A DNA stretch of 64,000 nt from the NCBI GenBank assembly GCA_017429505.1, contig JAFROW010000004.1, forward strand, positions 124,001-188,000, in the 5' to 3' direction. Shown here one piece after another: positions 35,476-44,328 of the stretch. A model generated the notes under the pieces. The model was not told the DNA's origin. It ran no database searches and saw only the letters and a program-made list of their open reading frames with translations. Source of the DNA: Clostridia bacterium (lineage in GTDB: Bacteria; Bacillota; Clostridia; TANB77; CAG-508). The first letter of the stretch is position 1, and every line of letters starts with the position of its first letter. Both the position numbers and the translations under genes were made by a program.

Positions 35476-36528
35476 CTACTTTCTATATTTTTTGATACTG
35501 TCTATCTTTTCTTTATCACAAATAACGATTGCATCATCTCCATCAATTATATATACATTATCTACATTTATTACTATTACTCTTTTACCATTTGCATATA
35601 CAACACAATTAGTAGAATCAACTAATTCTGCATTTCCCTTTATAATATTCTTGTTCTCATCTTTTTTTGTATATCTTTCAATAGAACGCCATGTTCCAAT
35701 ATCATCCCAACCAAAGCTTGATGGAATTACATATATATCATTACATTTTTCCATAATTGCATAGTCTATTGAAATTTCTTCACAATTAATATATGTCTCA
35801 GCTAATTTTTCTTTAAAATCATCACTATCTATTTTAGGCAAATTATATATAATATCGTAGATTGATGGAATCTGTTTTTTAATCTCTTTTTCCATATAAT
35901 TTGAGTTAAAAATAAACATTCCAGCATTCCATAAATACATTTTCGTTTCAAGATAATGTAACGCTAAATCAAAGTCAGGTTTTTCTACAAATTTTTCAAC
36001 TTTAATTGCTCTGTTTTTTAAATCATCTATTTTTTTATCTATTTTTATATACCCATATCCAGTTTCTACCCTATTTGGCTTTACTCCTATTGTAACTATT
36101 CCTTTTTTTCCATTAGAATTTATAAACTTATTTCCTGCCAAAATAGTATTTTTAAACTCTTCTTCATCAATTATTAAATGGTCTGATGGAAGTACGGCTA
36201 TATTAGAATTATTGTATATTTGATTAATATACATTGTTGCTAAAGCAATGCATGGAGCAGTATTTCTTCCAGTTGGTTCAACTATTATATTTTTGTCTTC
36301 CATATCTGGTATCTGTTCTTTTAATATTTCTTTATATTTTTCACCTGTTACAACAAATATTCTCTCCATTGGTACAATTTGTTTCGATCTCTCAATTGTT
36401 AATTGTATCATTGTTTTATCTGATGTTAATTTTAAAAATTGCTTTGGTTTTGCCTCTGTAGATTTAGGCCAAAATCTAGTTCCTTTTCCACCAGCCATAA
36501 TTAATATACAAAATTTGTCATCTTTCAT
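35476..36528 (-). CDS. manC: Mannose-1-phosphate guanylyltransferase
   Basis: Makes GDP-mannose from GTP and mannose-1-phosphate. The pyrophosphorylase motif MAGGKGTRFWPKSTEAKPKQ lies near residues 11-30, with VEPTGRNTAPCIALA near 85 and the mannose-site KVEKFVEKP near 175. At 350 residues it is the single-domain form, without the fused isomerase domain found in bifunctional enzymes. The isomerase is encoded separately by the adjacent manA. A perfect promoter lies at 36616-36644. Confidence 0.94.
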   Translation of the reverse strand: MKDDKFCILIMAGGKGTRFWPKSTEAKPKQFLKLTSDKTMIQLTIERSKQIVPMERIFVVTGEKYKEILKEQIPDMEDKNIIVEPTGRNTAPCIALATMYINQIYNNSNIAVLPSDHLIIDEEEFKNTILAGNKFINSNGKKGIVTIGVKPNRVETGYGYIKIDKKIDDLKNRAIKVEKFVEKPDFDLALHYLETKMYLWNAGMFIFNSNYMEKEIKKQIPSIYDIIYNLPKIDSDDFKEKLAETYINCEEISIDYAIMEKCNDIYVIPSSFGWDDIGTWRSIERYTKKDENKNIIKGNAELVDSTNCVVYANGKRVIVINVDNVYIIDGDDAIVICDKEKIDSIKKYRK

Positions 36529-36615
36529 TTTATACTATTAAATCCTCCATTTTCATTCTTCAACTATTAAAATAATCTTTTTTATCTATAAATAGTGAAT
36601 TTTATCATTTTAAAA

Positions 36616-36644
36616 ATTATATCAATGTTAAATTTGTTTGTCAA
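36616..36644 (-). promoter_or_regulatory. Perfect consensus promoter upstream of manC
   Basis: TTGACA (36639-36644), 17 bases, TATAAT (36616-36621) on the minus strand, about 90 bases before manC. It probably drives manC, the two GT4 genes, the polymerase, the flippase and beyond. Confidence 0.8.
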
Positions 36645-36646
36645 CA

Positions 36647-37585
36647 TTATTTTACAATAGTTTTTAATAATTCAATATTTCCCAATATTTTATACTTACC
36701 ATAACATGCAGGAATGATAAAACTATCTCCTTGTTTTATACTAATATCATCTATAGTTCCACTTCCATTAACTACACAATATGCTTCAAATGAGCTAGCA
36801 TTTGTAGTACTTTCATATTTATTTTTGCATACTATTTTATTTACTTCGAATACATTATTAGAAGCAAGTTTTTGTACTTCATCATTGTTACTATGTATTA
36901 TTGTTGAAACATATTTTGGATTTATTGTATCTATGGCTTCCTTTTTATGTAATTGTCTACTATTTCCATTTTTATCAACTCTGTCCCAATCATATACTCT
37001 ATAAGTAGTATCACTATTCTGTTGAATCTCACAAATTAATATATTACTTAATATTGCATGTAAAGTGCCTGCTGTAATATATACGCTATCTCCTTTCTTA
37101 ACTATAACATAATTTAAATAGTCTTTTATTTTATCTTTTTCTATTATATTTCTTAATTCATCTTTATTTACAGCTTTATTCATGCCAGTAACCAATTTCG
37201 AATCTTTAGCGCAATCTATAATATACCACATTTCGTTTTTGCCATTTGGCAATCCTATGCTTTTGGCATATTCATCATCTGGGTGTACTTGTATAGATAA
37301 ATTATTCATTGCATCTATAAATTTAATTAATATAGGGAATTCGTTATATTTATTACAATTCGTTCCAAAAATCATTTCTTTTTTTGAAATGTCTGCATAT
37401 AAAACACTTAATAACATTCCGGAATATTTTCCATTCTTTATCGTACATATTCCATTATTATTGCAAGATATTTCCCAGCTCTCTGCCGTTTTTTCATATG
37501 GTGTGTTTTTATTTAAGTCTTTTTTTAATCTATATCCTCCCCATATATAATCTTTATATATAGGTTCTGTAAATAAAATTTCCAA
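36647..37585 (-). CDS. manA: Mannose-6-phosphate isomerase, class I
   Basis: Interconverts fructose-6-phosphate and mannose-6-phosphate, feeding GDP-mannose synthesis. The zinc-site region IQVHPDDEYAK is near residue 97 and EMWYIIDC near 117. TLHAILSNILICEIQQNSD lies near 172 with YRVYDWDR. The 312 residues match the short Gram-positive class. The start is TTG with GGGGCGG just upstream. The stop lies next to the manC promoter. Confidence 0.93.
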   Translation of the reverse strand: MEILFTEPIYKDYIWGGYRLKKDLNKNTPYEKTAESWEISCNNNGICTIKNGKYSGMLLSVLYADISKKEMIFGTNCNKYNEFPILIKFIDAMNNLSIQVHPDDEYAKSIGLPNGKNEMWYIIDCAKDSKLVTGMNKAVNKDELRNIIEKDKIKDYLNYVIVKKGDSVYITAGTLHAILSNILICEIQQNSDTTYRVYDWDRVDKNGNSRQLHKKEAIDTINPKYVSTIIHSNNDEVQKLASNNVFEVNKIVCKNKYESTTNASSFEAYCVVNGSGTIDDISIKQGDSFIIPACYGKYKILGNIELLKTIVK

Positions 37586-37668
37586 TTATACCGCCCCTGT
37601 CTTTTATTATTAAAAAATATATCAAAATTTTAATTGTTGTCTGAATTCTGTCTTTATAAAAAACCTTA

Positions 37669-38352
37669 CTATCTTGCTCCCTCTTTTTTTAGAACCGCAA
37701 AAATAGTTTTAAAGAATATTTTTACATCTAATTTAAAAGACATATTATCTACATAGTATAGTTCCATTTTCATTCTTTCTTCATAAGTAGTATCTGATCT
37801 TCCATTTGCTGCCCAGTATCCTGTAAGCCCTGGTCTAACACTTAAAAATTTATCTTTGTTTTCTTCATATTTGTCTAATTCAGCTTGTATAATTGGTCTT
37901 GGACCTATAATAGATAATTCTCCTTTTAAAATATTCAAAATTTGTGGCAACTCATCTAAAGATGTTTTTCTTAAAAAATTACCTATTTTAGTAATTCTTG
38001 GATCATTTTCTAGCTTATAACTTTTTTCAAACTCCTCTTTTTGTTCGGGAGTAAAGCTTTTTATTAAATCTTCTGCATTATTAACCATAGTTCTAAATTT
38101 ATATATTCCAATTGACTTGCCTTTTTCTCCTATTCTACTATGTACAAAAAACACTGGTCCCTTTGAATCCAATTTTATTATAACTGCAATTATTAAAAAA
38201 ACAGGAGATAATAAAATCAATCCAATTAACGAAAAGACAATATCAAAAACTCTCTTTATTGCTTTATATACTACCTTTTTGTCATTTATTTTATTTATTT
38301 CTTTTACAGCAATTTCTTGTGTCTGTATATTTTTCTCTTCTAATACTTCCAT
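37669..38352 (-). CDS. Initiating undecaprenyl-phosphate sugar phosphotransferase
   Basis: A monotopic phosphoglycosyltransferase that places the first sugar-phosphate on undecaprenyl phosphate. One hydrophobic segment lies at about residues 35-57. It is followed by the catalytic region GPVFFVHSRIGEKGKSIGIYKF, LRKTSLDELPQILNILKGEL, SIIGPRP and PGLTGYWAANGRSD. The 227 residues cover the minimal catalytic domain only, without the extra helices of WbaP/WcaJ. It is the priming enzyme of the locus. A promoter lies at 38423-38451. Confidence 0.93.
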   Translation of the reverse strand: MEVLEEKNIQTQEIAVKEINKINDKKVVYKAIKRVFDIVFSLIGLILLSPVFLIIAVIIKLDSKGPVFFVHSRIGEKGKSIGIYKFRTMVNNAEDLIKSFTPEQKEEFEKSYKLENDPRITKIGNFLRKTSLDELPQILNILKGELSIIGPRPIIQAELDKYEENKDKFLSVRPGLTGYWAANGRSDTTYEERMKMELYYVDNMSFKLDVKIFFKTIFAVLKKEGAR

Positions 38353-38422
38353 TTAATTCTACCCCATAATTAAAAATCATTATATTTCAGTACTTTTAAA
38401 GATTTTTTCATACTCTCTTTGA

Positions 38423-38451
38423 ATTATATCAGTTATTGCAACATTTTTCAA
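38423..38451 (-). promoter_or_regulatory. Promoter of the priming phosphoglycosyltransferase
   Basis: TTGAAA (38446-38451), 17 bases, TATAAT (38423-38428) on the minus strand, about 70 bases upstream of the start at 38352. Confidence 0.7.
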
Positions 38452-38509
38452 CAAATTTTGCAAAAAAATCGAATATTTTTCTAATTTTTCTTTTATCCTA
38501 CTATACAAT

Positions 38510-38692
38510 AATTGAATATATAAGTATTTTGAAGGAAAATTTTAGTTATCTAAATAGCTTAGAAATTTTTATTAATTATTTAAGGGAATCTAAAAACAAA
38601 ATTTTTTTAGGGCGCTTGAATAATTAATTAAAATTTCTTAGCGTAAATGAAAGTTACCTAAAATTTTCCGAAGAATACTTATATATTCAATT
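38510..38692. repeat. 183-bp palindromic element with 19-bp perfect terminal inverted repeats
   Basis: AATTGAATATATAAGTATT (38510-38528) and its exact complement (38674-38692) bound a long imperfect inverted repeat: GGAAAATTTTAG, CTTAGAAATTT and ATTAATTATTTAAG each recur in inverted form. The whole unit can fold on itself. It has no protein-coding content. It lies between the priming transferase promoter and an orphan glycerophosphotransferase tail. An arm-like sequence recurs at 49845-49862. Confidence 0.75.
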
Positions 38693-38704
38693 AAATAAAA
38701 AAAT

Positions 38705-38764
38705 TTAATTAATAATATGTTCCACTACTCTCTTGCTTGCCTCTCCATCATACAAATAATTACA
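38705..38764 (-). pseudogene. Orphan C-terminal tail of a glycerophosphotransferase-type protein
   Basis: Overlapping the stop of the 38760-40880 gene, in another frame, the minus strand encodes NYLYDGEASKRVVEHIIN and a stop. This resembles the C-terminus of the glycerophosphotransferase family (compare FNYLDDKDATERVINKILKK at the end of the 14450-15703 product). It has no start of its own and looks like the residue of a replaced or recombined gene end. Confidence 0.5.
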
Positions 38765-40880
38765 TTTTCAAAATTTCTTCATATACTCTTTTGCAATTGT
38801 TTTTATCAAAAAATGTATAGAACTTATCTATTCTTTCTAAATATTTTTCTTCAAGTTTGCAATCATTTTGTATATATTTAACTATTTCATTTACAGAGCT
38901 TTCATAATCACCACAAACAGGTCCAAATCCATTTTTTTCATAATCATAATATCCTTTTTCATATGAATGTTCATAAAAAAAAGTATCCAGATCAAATTGT
39001 GTATATATAACAGGCTTTTTTAAATAAGCAAAATCAAAAGCTACACTTGAATAATCCGTAATTAATAGGTCATTTTCTGCAAATTCTTTATTATAATTTG
39101 CAATTTTGGTTGCAACTTCTATATAATCATTTTGTTTAAAATCTACAGCTTGTTGTTCTAAATCCGGATGAATATAAAATTTCCCTTTATATCCTTTTTC
39201 TTTCAAAGCCTTTATTATTCTCTCATCATTTATAAGTTTATTATAAAATTTAAAATAATCAGTCTCTTTAAACTCTGAAGAATATTGTCTTACTGATGAA
39301 TTCTCCTGTACTTTCATATTTTCCGTAAGTTTTTTTCTCCAAGTTGGCATAAATACTATTCTTTTCTGTGAATTACTAGTTAATTTGTCAAATCTCGGAA
39401 ATCCTAGTAGTTTTACTTCTTCTTTTGTATAGATATATTCGTCTTCATCATTTACTATAGAATTATATTCGTCTGTGGCACAAGTTACAAATAGCTTTAT
39501 ATTCTTCTTAAACTTGTTTATCCATTTTGAAATATTATCTTTTGTAATTCCATGTTGTAGAAATATAAAATCAAAGTTGTATAAATCCTTTACATAATCT
39601 TTTTTGTCTTCAAATGCATTTATAACCCACTCATTTGCTTGAGATGAAATTATCTTTGAAGCTAACAAAAAATACAATTTGTATTTAAATGAATTATATT
39701 TTATAACCTTTCCATATTTTTTCATTTCTTTAAAGTCTTTTGACTTTTTGTCTATTACGAAATAAACCCTTGCGTTTTTTTCTATTTTAGCTATATATTT
39801 AAATAAATGCATTCCATTATCATTTGCTCTATGAGTTCTGTCAGATACAAGCCAAATAGGTTTATGATTAATTGAATATATTAAGTACATAATTCTATAC
39901 CAAGCTATTTTGTATTCTTTTATTTTTAATAAACTTCTTATATATTTACATTCATGCTTTAATATTGTTTTTTTTCTACTTTTTTTAATTAAAATAGTAC
40001 TATTTTTTTGTTTGACTATATATCTATTTTTTGAATAATATGATTCATCTAATTCATTTAATTTTGCAAACTTTTCAAAATCTGCATTTAACTTTATTTC
40101 AGCGTTTTCTTTATATTGTAATATAAATTTAAATCTCTTTACTTTTTTCAAAGGTATTTTTATTTTGTATCTTTGCAAATTAGTCACTTTTCCAAAAATG
40201 CTTACTTTATCTTTTATTGTAAATGGAATTAATTCTAATTCTTTTCTTTTTTTATTGTCATATTCTACATATATTTTATAATCAGATTTAGGTAAAATGC
40301 ATTGTACTAGTCCTTCTAAAACTAGTTCATCATTTTGTATTTCCATTATTATAATTTTAAAAACAGATTTATTCTTTAGATTAGTTAAATGCATGCCATT
40401 ATAATATACATGTGGCTTTTTCATTGTTAATTCTTGTAAAATATTTTTTTCGTATTTCAAATTTAACATTAAAATTTTATGTCCTACATATATATCTTTT
40501 TGTTCAATAATAATATTATCTTGTATTTTTTGTAATATATTTTTTATTTGATTAATAAATATATCTTTTTCTTGCTCTCCAATTATTGTTGATAAATTAA
40601 TACTCGAAATATCAAAATTAAATAGCCATTGCAAGTCATAAGCAATTTGATATTGTATATATGGTATTACACTTCCATATTTAGATGTGCTTTCATTTAT
40701 TAGGCAATTATAATACTTTACTAAGTTCTCATGCCATTGTTTATCATTTTTTAACATTTCATAATCTAAAGAATTGTTATCATCTTTTTTATAATATTGC
40801 GCTGATTTCATGAATTCATTTTTACATTTTTCTAGTATTTCTTTTCCTTTTGAAATTTCAGCATCATTAAAATTTTGCAT
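38760..40880 (-). CDS. Large CDP-glycerol glycerophosphotransferase-family protein missing its GT2 half
   Basis: 706 residues. About residues 340-706 form a glycerophosphotransferase domain (IFLQHGITKDNISKWINKF, FMPTWRKKLTENMK, LLITDYSSVAFDFAYLKKPV). Residues 1 to about 320 are not a typical TagF N-terminus. They match the C-terminal part of the GT2 protein at 17641-19125 (YGSVIPYIQYQIAYDLQW versus YGKIIPYVQFMIMYDLQW; IPLKKVKRFKFILQYK versus IPLKKVKNISFIFEYK). The protein therefore looks like a bifunctional GT2/glycerophosphotransferase with the catalytic GT2 domain removed. The start lies only 26 bases after the second tagD gene, so no hidden GT2 part is present. Confidence 0.82.
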   Translation of the reverse strand: MQNFNDAEISKGKEILEKCKNEFMKSAQYYKKDDNNSLDYEMLKNDKQWHENLVKYYNCLINESTSKYGSVIPYIQYQIAYDLQWLFNFDISSINLSTIIGEQEKDIFINQIKNILQKIQDNIIIEQKDIYVGHKILMLNLKYEKNILQELTMKKPHVYYNGMHLTNLKNKSVFKIIIMEIQNDELVLEGLVQCILPKSDYKIYVEYDNKKRKELELIPFTIKDKVSIFGKVTNLQRYKIKIPLKKVKRFKFILQYKENAEIKLNADFEKFAKLNELDESYYSKNRYIVKQKNSTILIKKSRKKTILKHECKYIRSLLKIKEYKIAWYRIMYLIYSINHKPIWLVSDRTHRANDNGMHLFKYIAKIEKNARVYFVIDKKSKDFKEMKKYGKVIKYNSFKYKLYFLLASKIISSQANEWVINAFEDKKDYVKDLYNFDFIFLQHGITKDNISKWINKFKKNIKLFVTCATDEYNSIVNDEDEYIYTKEEVKLLGFPRFDKLTSNSQKRIVFMPTWRKKLTENMKVQENSSVRQYSSEFKETDYFKFYNKLINDERIIKALKEKGYKGKFYIHPDLEQQAVDFKQNDYIEVATKIANYNKEFAENDLLITDYSSVAFDFAYLKKPVIYTQFDLDTFFYEHSYEKGYYDYEKNGFGPVCGDYESSVNEIVKYIQNDCKLEEKYLERIDKFYTFFDKNNCKRVYEEILKM

Positions 40881-40906
40881 TATATTATCTCCTTACAATA
40901 GATAAT

Positions 40907-41347
40907 TTATTGTTCATTTACAGGATATTCCTTATTAATCTTATCTCTTAAAATTGTAGACGAAATATGACCCGTATATGGGAAATATACTACTTCAGCA
41001 CCTACTTTTGCTAGTTTTTCTTCCGCTTCTTTGAATATTGGTTTTCCTTTCCAATCATCACCTACAAACATAGCATCAAATTTATATTTTTCCCATGCGC
41101 CAAATTTATTTTTATCTACTTGTGGTACAACCTCATCAACATATTTAAGTGCTTCTATAATTTGCACTCTTTCTTCAAATGGAATAATTGGTGTCTTATT
41201 TTTTTCTTTTTGTACCAATTCATCTGTGCTTACAGCAACAATTAAATAATCACATTGCTCTTTTGCTTTTTTTATTAAATTTAAATGTCCTATATGGAAC
41301 ATATCATATACTCCTGCTGTATATCCAACTTTATACTTTTTCATCAA
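40907..41347 (-). CDS. Glycerol-3-phosphate cytidylyltransferase-like protein (second copy)
   Basis: A 146-residue nucleotidyltransferase with TAGVYDMFHIGHLNLIKKAKE at residues 10-30 (HIGH motif) and the C-terminal ISSTILR motif. It differs from the tagD at 13970 in length and in the sequence after the first motif. It overlaps the upstream GT2-LicD gene by 17 bases and is followed closely by the large glycerophosphotransferase. It may supply CDP-glycerol or another CDP-activated alcohol such as CDP-choline-like donors. The LicD neighbour leaves the latter possible. Confidence 0.82.
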   Translation of the reverse strand: MMKKYKVGYTAGVYDMFHIGHLNLIKKAKEQCDYLIVAVSTDELVQKEKNKTPIIPFEERVQIIEALKYVDEVVPQVDKNKFGAWEKYKFDAMFVGDDWKGKPIFKEAEEKLAKVGAEVVYFPYTGHISSTILRDKINKEYPVNEQ

Positions 41348-43268
41348 TTTTCTCCTCTTCTACATTAAAATTAACTTCATAAAAATTAAAATGATTTATT
41401 CTTTTTTCTTCTGGTGGTAGACTCATATAGTGTGGTCCGAATAGATGCTTTAAATATTCTTCCCACCCTGCTGGTATAGTGTATTTTCTTCCTTCAAAAT
41501 CCATTTCTAATCCTGAATCTACAAACCACTCTTTTTTCATAACTCTCTTTTTCAATGGTCTATAATGACTTCCAAAACTACATACTAATTTTGTATTTGG
41601 ATTTTTGCATGCGTTTTTAATAAACTTGTCCCTTTTCATTTGAAGATGATAGTTTGGGAACAACATATACCATTTATATAACAATCTGCTTAAAAAGTGA
41701 TTTGATAGGCATTTTCCTGTTTGGCATGCACAATTTAAAACATTGAATTTTTCTAACATAATGCTTTGCTTAATATCTGATTTTTCTGGAAATAGATCTA
41801 AAGGTAATATATCTATATATATTCCTTGATGAATATCTACTCCATCAAATTTAGGTTCTCTAACATATGTATTATTTAATCTTATTTTTGCAAATAGTAA
41901 GATAAATTTTTTATCTGTTATATTTGTTTGATAAAAATATTCTTTTCCAAGCTCTTTTTCTGCTATCTCTCCAAATTTATCATAATCTTCTCTTGGCATA
42001 ATAATATCTATATCATCATCCCATGGAATAAAACCTTTATGTCTAACAGCTCCAAGTAGCGTACCACCATAAAGAAAATATTTTAAGTTATGTTTTTTAC
42101 AAACTCTTACAAATTCATCTAAAATCTGTAACTCTTTGTTATGTAACTCCTTGAATATTTCTTTATCCTCATCTGTTAATTGACTCATTGAAACACCATA
42201 AGCTACTTTTTTGCTTATGTTCTTTTTGGCTTTTTTCTTATTTTCTTTTAAATTTCTTTTCTTTATAGTTTTAGCTTTATGGTCTTTATATTTATCGCCC
42301 AATACTTTTAGCACATATGCAACATATAAATCTTTTTTGCTTAATGTAACTAAATATTTCATTTTTATCATTGTAATTTTGTTAACATTTTCTAATTTTT
42401 CTATTTCTTTAAAATGTTCTTTTATAAATTTACCAATTTGTTTTAAATATTCTTCGTTTTCTTTAATTTCTTTTCTTCTTTGAGCACATAGTAGTATTAA
42501 ATTAAGAGCTTCTCTTGTAACATTTTCTAGCAAAACCTTTTTTATTTTTGGATATTTTTTGTATAAATCATTATATCTTGATAAATGTGCAAAAACAAAA
42601 TCACATTGATTTTTTACTGTAATAGTGTTTACATAGCTTTTGTCGTATTTATAATAATAGTATTTAGCATCTGGCAAAAATACTATTTTATCTGTTTTTT
42701 CAAATAATTTATGTACTAAATATGTTCCTTCATAAATCATTCCTTCTGGAAAAGTTATACCATCAAAAATTTCTTTTTTAAATAGCTTATTCCAAAAAAC
42801 TGATCTTATTGTGAAATCACTTACCAATTCTTTTATAGCTTCTTCTGTGTTATATATGTATAGCTTTCCATCAGATCTTACCATAGTATCTTTATTTGGT
42901 ATAGCCCTAAAGTATCTACAACATGTAATTGCAGAATCATATTTTTTTGCATTATCATATAAATATTCATACATGTCTGGTGTTGCCCAATCATCAGGAT
43001 CAATAAACCCAATATATTCTCCTGTAGCAATTTTAAGTCCTGCATTTCTTGCAGCACATACTCCTGCATTTTTTTGATGGATTACTTTAATTCTATTATC
43101 CATTTTTGCATACGCATCAATTATTTTTCCGCAATTATCTGGCGATTCATCATCAATTAAAATTATTTCTAAATTTTTATAAGTTTGCTTTAATAAACTA
43201 TCTATACATCTTCTTAATAATGGTTCCACATTATATATTGGGACAATTATACTTATTTTTTCTTCCAT
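41331..43268 (-). CDS. GT2 glycosyltransferase fused to a LicD-type phosphotransferase
   Basis: 645 residues with two enzymes in one chain. Residues 1 to about 270 are a GT2 GT-A domain (ISIIVPIYNVEPLLRRCIDS, LIDDESPDNCGK, GFIDPDDW). About 370-645 is a LicD/fukutin-type domain (YFLYGGTLLGAVRHKGFIPW, then DDDIDIIM), known from phosphorylcholine transfer and other phospho-substituent attachment. The linker is lysine-rich. The fusion suggests that a sugar is added and then modified with a phospho-group. The start at 43268 follows the repeated leader; an upstream in-frame ATG abuts the ribosome site. Confidence 0.88.
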   Translation of the reverse strand: MEEKISIIVPIYNVEPLLRRCIDSLLKQTYKNLEIILIDDESPDNCGKIIDAYAKMDNRIKVIHQKNAGVCAARNAGLKIATGEYIGFIDPDDWATPDMYEYLYDNAKKYDSAITCCRYFRAIPNKDTMVRSDGKLYIYNTEEAIKELVSDFTIRSVFWNKLFKKEIFDGITFPEGMIYEGTYLVHKLFEKTDKIVFLPDAKYYYYKYDKSYVNTITVKNQCDFVFAHLSRYNDLYKKYPKIKKVLLENVTREALNLILLCAQRRKEIKENEEYLKQIGKFIKEHFKEIEKLENVNKITMIKMKYLVTLSKKDLYVAYVLKVLGDKYKDHKAKTIKKRNLKENKKKAKKNISKKVAYGVSMSQLTDEDKEIFKELHNKELQILDEFVRVCKKHNLKYFLYGGTLLGAVRHKGFIPWDDDIDIIMPREDYDKFGEIAEKELGKEYFYQTNITDKKFILLFAKIRLNNTYVREPKFDGVDIHQGIYIDILPLDLFPEKSDIKQSIMLEKFNVLNCACQTGKCLSNHFLSRLLYKWYMLFPNYHLQMKRDKFIKNACKNPNTKLVCSFGSHYRPLKKRVMKKEWFVDSGLEMDFEGRKYTIPAGWEEYLKHLFGPHYMSLPPEEKRINHFNFYEVNFNVEEEKIDEKV

Positions 43269-43310
43269 TTTTTCTAGCATTCCTTTCTGAGGCACATATT
43301 TGATTTTTCA
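43269..43310 (-). promoter_or_regulatory. Repeated 5' leader, copy 3 (GT2-LicD)
   Basis: The minus strand reads AATCAAATATGTGCCTCAG, AAAGGAATGCTAGAAAAAATG, very close to the leader of rfbB and similar to that of era (see 3795-3838 and 24184-24226). Confidence 0.6.
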
Positions 43311-43332
43311 GTTCAACTTAAATTTTTTATTT

Positions 43333-44280
43333 TTATGCCTTAAATAATATTTTCAAGTACAAATATAGTAAATTTTTTTTCTTTCTTTTAATTTTTTTTG
43401 CATATTCGCATTGTGTTCTCCATCTAGGAAAACTTATATTCAACATCCAAATCGCCTTAAATAAATATGTTAAATTGTATAATTTTGAATTTGAATTTTG
43501 ATTAATCTGATTTATTCTGTAGTATATATGTCTTACATTTATCTCACGTATCAAATTATAATTTTTTGTATATAATTTATTTTTCTTACAATAATTGTTA
43601 AATATTTTTAAAACCTTTAGCATAGTTAAACTTTTGATTTTTTTGTCGTTCATTATAGAATCATTTCTATTAAATGTATAATTATATAAAGGTTCATCTA
43701 CATATCCAATTTTTTTAGCTTGAATTAATAATGGATAAACTGAACATATATCTTCAAAAATGAGACCTTCTGGGAACTTAATATTGTAAGTATTAAACAT
43801 ATCTTTCTTGTATATTTTATTCCATGCATAAGGTTTAGATTTAATAACAATACTTTCTCTAGTATCATTTTCTTCTACTTCTAATTTTTTTAGATTATTA
43901 CCATTGTCTAATATTTGATAATAATCGCAAATAACTATGTCACAATCATTAATTACTGCATGATTATATAATTTTTCATACATGTGTATGTCAACACTAT
44001 CATCTGAATCCACAAATCCTATATAGTCACCATTTGCTCTTTCAAGTCCATAGTTTCTTGCAGCTGATAGTCCATGATTTTCAGTTTCGAAAAAATCAAT
44101 TAAATTTGGATACAATTCTTTATATTTTTTTACAACATCTATACTCTTGTCTTTGCTTCCATCAACTACTACAATAATTTCAAAGTTATCTATGGTTTGG
44201 TTTACTAAACTATTTAAACATTTATCTATATATTTTTCAACATTATATACTGGTACTATGATACTTAATTTTTTATTCAT
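43333..44280 (-). CDS. GT2 family glycosyltransferase
   Basis: A 315-residue GT-A enzyme: KLSIIVPVYNVEKYIDKCLN at the N-terminus, VVVDGSKDKSIDVVKKY near residue 40 (VVDGSKD instead of the usual VDDGSTD), YIGFVDSDDSV near 88, and IFEDICSVYPLL near 180. This type often transfers hexoses in Gram-positive capsule loci. The start at 44280 is chosen because AAGGAAGG lies upstream at good spacing; an earlier ATG lacks one. Confidence 0.87.
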   Translation of the reverse strand: MNKKLSIIVPVYNVEKYIDKCLNSLVNQTIDNFEIIVVVDGSKDKSIDVVKKYKELYPNLIDFFETENHGLSAARNYGLERANGDYIGFVDSDDSVDIHMYEKLYNHAVINDCDIVICDYYQILDNGNNLKKLEVEENDTRESIVIKSKPYAWNKIYKKDMFNTYNIKFPEGLIFEDICSVYPLLIQAKKIGYVDEPLYNYTFNRNDSIMNDKKIKSLTMLKVLKIFNNYCKKNKLYTKNYNLIREINVRHIYYRINQINQNSNSKLYNLTYLFKAIWMLNISFPRWRTQCEYAKKIKRKKKNLLYLYLKILFKA

Positions 44281-44328
44281 GTAAACCTTCCTTTTCACTT
44301 TTCCATAATTATACTATTTTTCTTATTT

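Noticed and set aside
38436..38627. Plus-strand open frame of 63 codons
   Set aside because: It lies largely within the left half of the 183-bp palindrome and has no ribosome site or family resemblance.
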